Source: Coriaria nepalensis
Lineage: Eukaryota > Streptophyta > Magnoliopsida > Cucurbitales > Coriariaceae
Direction of reading: 5' to 3'
DNA: 64,000 bases
NCBI GenBank assembly: GCA_027186245.1
Contig: CP114482.1
Coordinates: forward strand, 26,307,209-26,371,208
Part shown: positions 61,481 to 64,000 of the stretch, piece by piece
Layout of the letters: the number at the start of each line of letters is the position of its first letter
Position numbering within the stretch: position 1 is the stretch's first letter
Made by a program: the position numbers and the translations under genes
Notes under the pieces: generated by a model
What the model was told of the DNA's origin: nothing
What the model saw: the letters and a program-made list of their open reading frames with translations, nothing else
Databases searched by the model: none

Positions 61481-64000
61481 ATGCTAAAATAATGCATTGT
61501 TGTCTTCAATAGATTAATTACAAGTTATGTAAGAAAATAATGTTTGAAGGGTGAAAATAGAATTCGTTCGAATTAATTTAGAATGATTTGATGACTAGAA
61601 GAGACTCAGTGACATGACTTTAAGGCTAAACAAATACATTGTTGCCTTCAATAGATGCACTGCAAGTTATGCACGAAAGTCATGTTTAAAGGCCGAATTT
61701 CGTTCGAAGTGATTTAGAAAGATTTAATGACTAAAAGAGACGCAACAATATGACTTTAATGCTAAAAAATGCATAGTTGCTATTAATAGATCAATTGCAA
61801 ATTATGCGTGAAAGTCGCGTTCTAAATTCAAATTGAGAATTGGTTCGAAGTGCCTTCAAACAATCTAATGAGTTAAAAGACTGAGTGATATGCTTTTTAA
61901 TGCTAAAATAATGCATTGTTGTCTTCAATAGATTAATTACAAGTTACATAAGAAAATAATGTTTGAAGGGCGAAAATAGAATTCGTTCGAATTAATTTAG
62001 AATGATTTGATGACTAGAAGAGACTCAGTGACATGACTTAAACGCTAAACAAATGCATTGTTGCCTTCAATAGATCAACTGCAAGTTATGCACGAAAGTC
62101 ATGTTTAAAGGCCGAATTTCGTTCGAAGTGATTTAGAATGATTTTGTTGACTAAAAGAGACGCAAAAATATGACTTTAAGGGTAAAAAATGCATAGTTGC
62201 CATCAATAGATCAATTGCAAGTTATGCATGAAAGTTGTGTTTTAAATGCGAAAAGAGAATTTGTTTGCAGTGCCTTCAAGCAATTTAATAATTGAAAAGA
62301 CTGAGTGATATGGTTTTTAACGCTAAAATAATGCATTGTTGTCTTTAGTAGATTAATTGCAAGTTATGTAAGAAAATAATGTTTGAAGGGCGAAAATAGA
62401 ATTCGTTCGAATTAATTTAAAATGATTTGATGACTTGAAGAGACTCAGTGACATGACTTTAAGGCTAAACTAATGCATTGTTGCCTTCAATAGATCAAAT
62501 GCAAGTTATGCACGAAAGTCATGTTTAAAGGCCGAATTTCGTTCAAAGTGATTTAGAAAGATTTAATGACTAAAAGAGACGCAATAATATGAATTTCAGG
62601 CTAAAAAATGAATGTGGCCTTCAATAGATGAAGTGCAAGTTATGCATGAAAGTCGTGTTTTAAATACAAAAATTGAATTGGTTCGAAGTGCCTTCAAACA
62701 ATTTAATGATTGAGATGACTAAGTGATATGCTTTTTAATGCTAAAATAATGCATTGTTGTCTTCAATAGATTAATTACAAGTTATGTAAGAAAATAATGT
62801 TTGAAGGGTGAAAATAGAATTCGTTCGAATTAATTTAGAATGATTTGATGACTAGAAGAGACTCAGTGACATGACTTTAAGGCTAAACAAATACATTGTT
62901 GCCTTCAATAGATCAACTGCAAGTTATGCATGAAAGTCATGTTTAAAGGCCGAATTTCGTTCGAAGTGATTTAGAAAGATTTAATGACTAAAAGAGACGC
63001 AAAAATATGACTTTAATGCTAAAAAATGCATAGTTGCTATTAATAGATCAATTGCAAATTATGCGTGAAAGTCGCGTTCTAAATGCAAAATGAGAATTGG
63101 TTCGAAGTGCCTTCAAACAATCTAATGAGTGAAAAGACTGAGTGATATGCTTTTTAATGCTAAAATAATGCATTGTTGTCTTCAATAGATTAATTACAAG
63201 TTACATAAGAAAATAATGTTTGAAGGGCGAAAATAGAATTCGTTCGAATTAATTTAGAATGATTTGATGACTAGAAGAGACTCAGTGACATGACTTAAAC
63301 GCTAAACAAATGCATTGTTGCCTTCAATAGATCAACTGCAAGTTATGCACGAAAGTCATGTTTAAAGGCCGAATTTCGTTCGAAGTGATTTAGAATGATT
63401 TTGTTGACTAAAAGAGACGCAAAAATATGACTTTAAGGCTAAAAAATGCATAGTTGCCATCAATAGATCAATTGCAAGTTATGCATGAAAGTTGTGTTTT
63501 AAATGCGAAAAGAGAATTTGTTTGCAGTGCCTTCAAACAATTTAATAATTGAAAAGACTGAGTGATATGGTTTTTAACGCTAAAATAATGCATTGTTGTC
63601 TTTAGTAGATTAATTGCAAGTTATGTAAGAAAATAATGTTTGAAGGGCGAAAATAGAATTCGTTCGAATTAATTTAAAATGATTTGATGACTAGAAGAGA
63701 CTCAGTGACATCACTTTAAGGCTAAACTAATGCATTGTTGCCTTCAATAGATCAAATGCAAGTTATGCACGAAAGTCATGTTTAAAGGCCGAATTTCGTT
63801 CAAAGTGATTTAGAAAGATTTAATGACTAAAAGAGACGCAATAATATGAATTTCAGGCTAAAAAATGAATGTGGCCTTCAATAGATTAAGTGCAAGTTAC
63901 GCATGAAAGTCGTGTTTTAAATACAAAAATTGAATGGGTTCGAAGTGCCTTCAAACAATTTAATGATTGAGATGACTAAGTGATATGCTTTTTAATGCTA
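61480..64000 (+). repeat. 1257-bp three-trimer HOR at the right edge, two copies
   Basis: Sequence from ~61480 to ~62740 matches ~62737 to 64000 at a 1257-bp offset. A heads pair as 61770/63027, 62190/63447 and 62609/63866. Shared variants are actttaatgctaaaaaatg with ttgctattaatag, gttacataagaaaat, gatgattttgttgac (62141, 63398 region), gaaagttgtgttttaaatgcg, aatttaataattgaaaag, gaatttcaggct and tgaatgtggcc. The second copy is cut off by the window end, so further copies may follow. Confidence 0.86.

Larger units (their letters stand above)
1..64000 (+). repeat. Satellite DNA array, ~419-bp trimeric unit of ~140-bp monomers
   Basis: The full window is a direct tandem array with no interruption and no change of orientation. 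I traced A-monomer heads from 61 to 63866 and counted 152 trimers. Almost all spacings are 417-420 bp; exceptions are 409-411 bp (mostly an 8-bp deletion variant), 711 bp (two trimers less 126 bp, at 7187-7898 and 15862-16573), 561 bp (29985-30546) and 269 bp (57732-58001). Each trimer is A (142) + B (142) + C (135), and all three monomers are visibly homologous. No transposon, gene or unique sequence breaks the array. Such arrays typically form centromeric or pericentromeric heterochromatin in eukaryotes; that location is inferred, not shown. I do not recognise the family by name. The window begins in the second half of a C monomer and ends in the second half of an A monomer, so the array extends past both edges. 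Confidence 0.97.

Noticed and set aside
1..64000. CRISPR array
   Set aside because: The repeats are regular, but there are no unique spacers; the whole ~140-bp period is itself repeated, and the length is far beyond CRISPR repeat-spacer dimensions.
1..64000. Bacterial, phage or plasmid sequence
   Set aside because: There are no coding genes in 64 kb and the sequence is entirely satellite, which fits only eukaryotic heterochromatin.
1..64000. Naming the species or matching a known satellite (for example alpha satellite or beetle satellites)
   Set aside because: Monomer length and sequence do not match any family I can recall with confidence, and without a database search an assignment would be a guess.

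Overview
The whole 64 kb window is one uninterrupted, head-to-tail satellite DNA array. I see no protein-coding gene, RNA gene, transposon or unique-sequence island. The DNA is AT-rich (roughly 30% GC on lines I counted by eye). All copies point the same way. An array this long made of ~140-bp monomers with higher-order structure is typical of eukaryotic centromeric or pericentromeric heterochromatin. I cannot name the species or a known satellite family.

The basic unit is a ~419-bp trimer of three related monomers, called here A (142 bp), B (142 bp) and C (135 bp). All three share a head beginning tgcat(a/t)gttg, a core containing gcaagttatgca, and a second half with ttcga and gattta elements. 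C is about 7 bp shorter than A and B near its ggccgaattt segment. Hand-tracing the A-monomer heads from 61 to 63866 gives 152 trimers, nearly all 417-420 bp apart.

The trimers form several layers of higher-order repeats (HORs). Left domain (1 to ~22.4 kb): a ~7.2 kb block (1312-8527) recurs almost base for base at 9987-17202, offset 8675 bp. Inside it are local amplifications of one trimer (419 bp) and of three trimers (~1259 bp). An 839-bp two-trimer duplication lies at 18.4-20.1 kb. Transition (23.1-26.0 kb): a 1257-bp three-trimer unit, two and a third copies. Middle domain (24.5-40.2 kb): a 4190-bp ten-trimer HOR in four copies, one with a clean 1115-bp deletion. Right domain (39-64 kb): offsets of 1675/1676, 839, 2505, 1256 and 1257 bp, with a heterogeneous stretch at ~46-52.5 kb where I found no long HOR.

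Two subfamilies can be told apart by diagnostic bases. The left one has gggcaaaaatag in B and acttcaagg before C. The right one has gggcgaaaatag and actttaagg, with A heads of the form tgaatagtggcc. They meet and interleave in the 22-40 kb region. Four chimeric monomers (C/A twice, C/B, B/C) mark recombination junctions. The window reads as a record of unequal exchange and segmental amplification rather than a gene neighbourhood.
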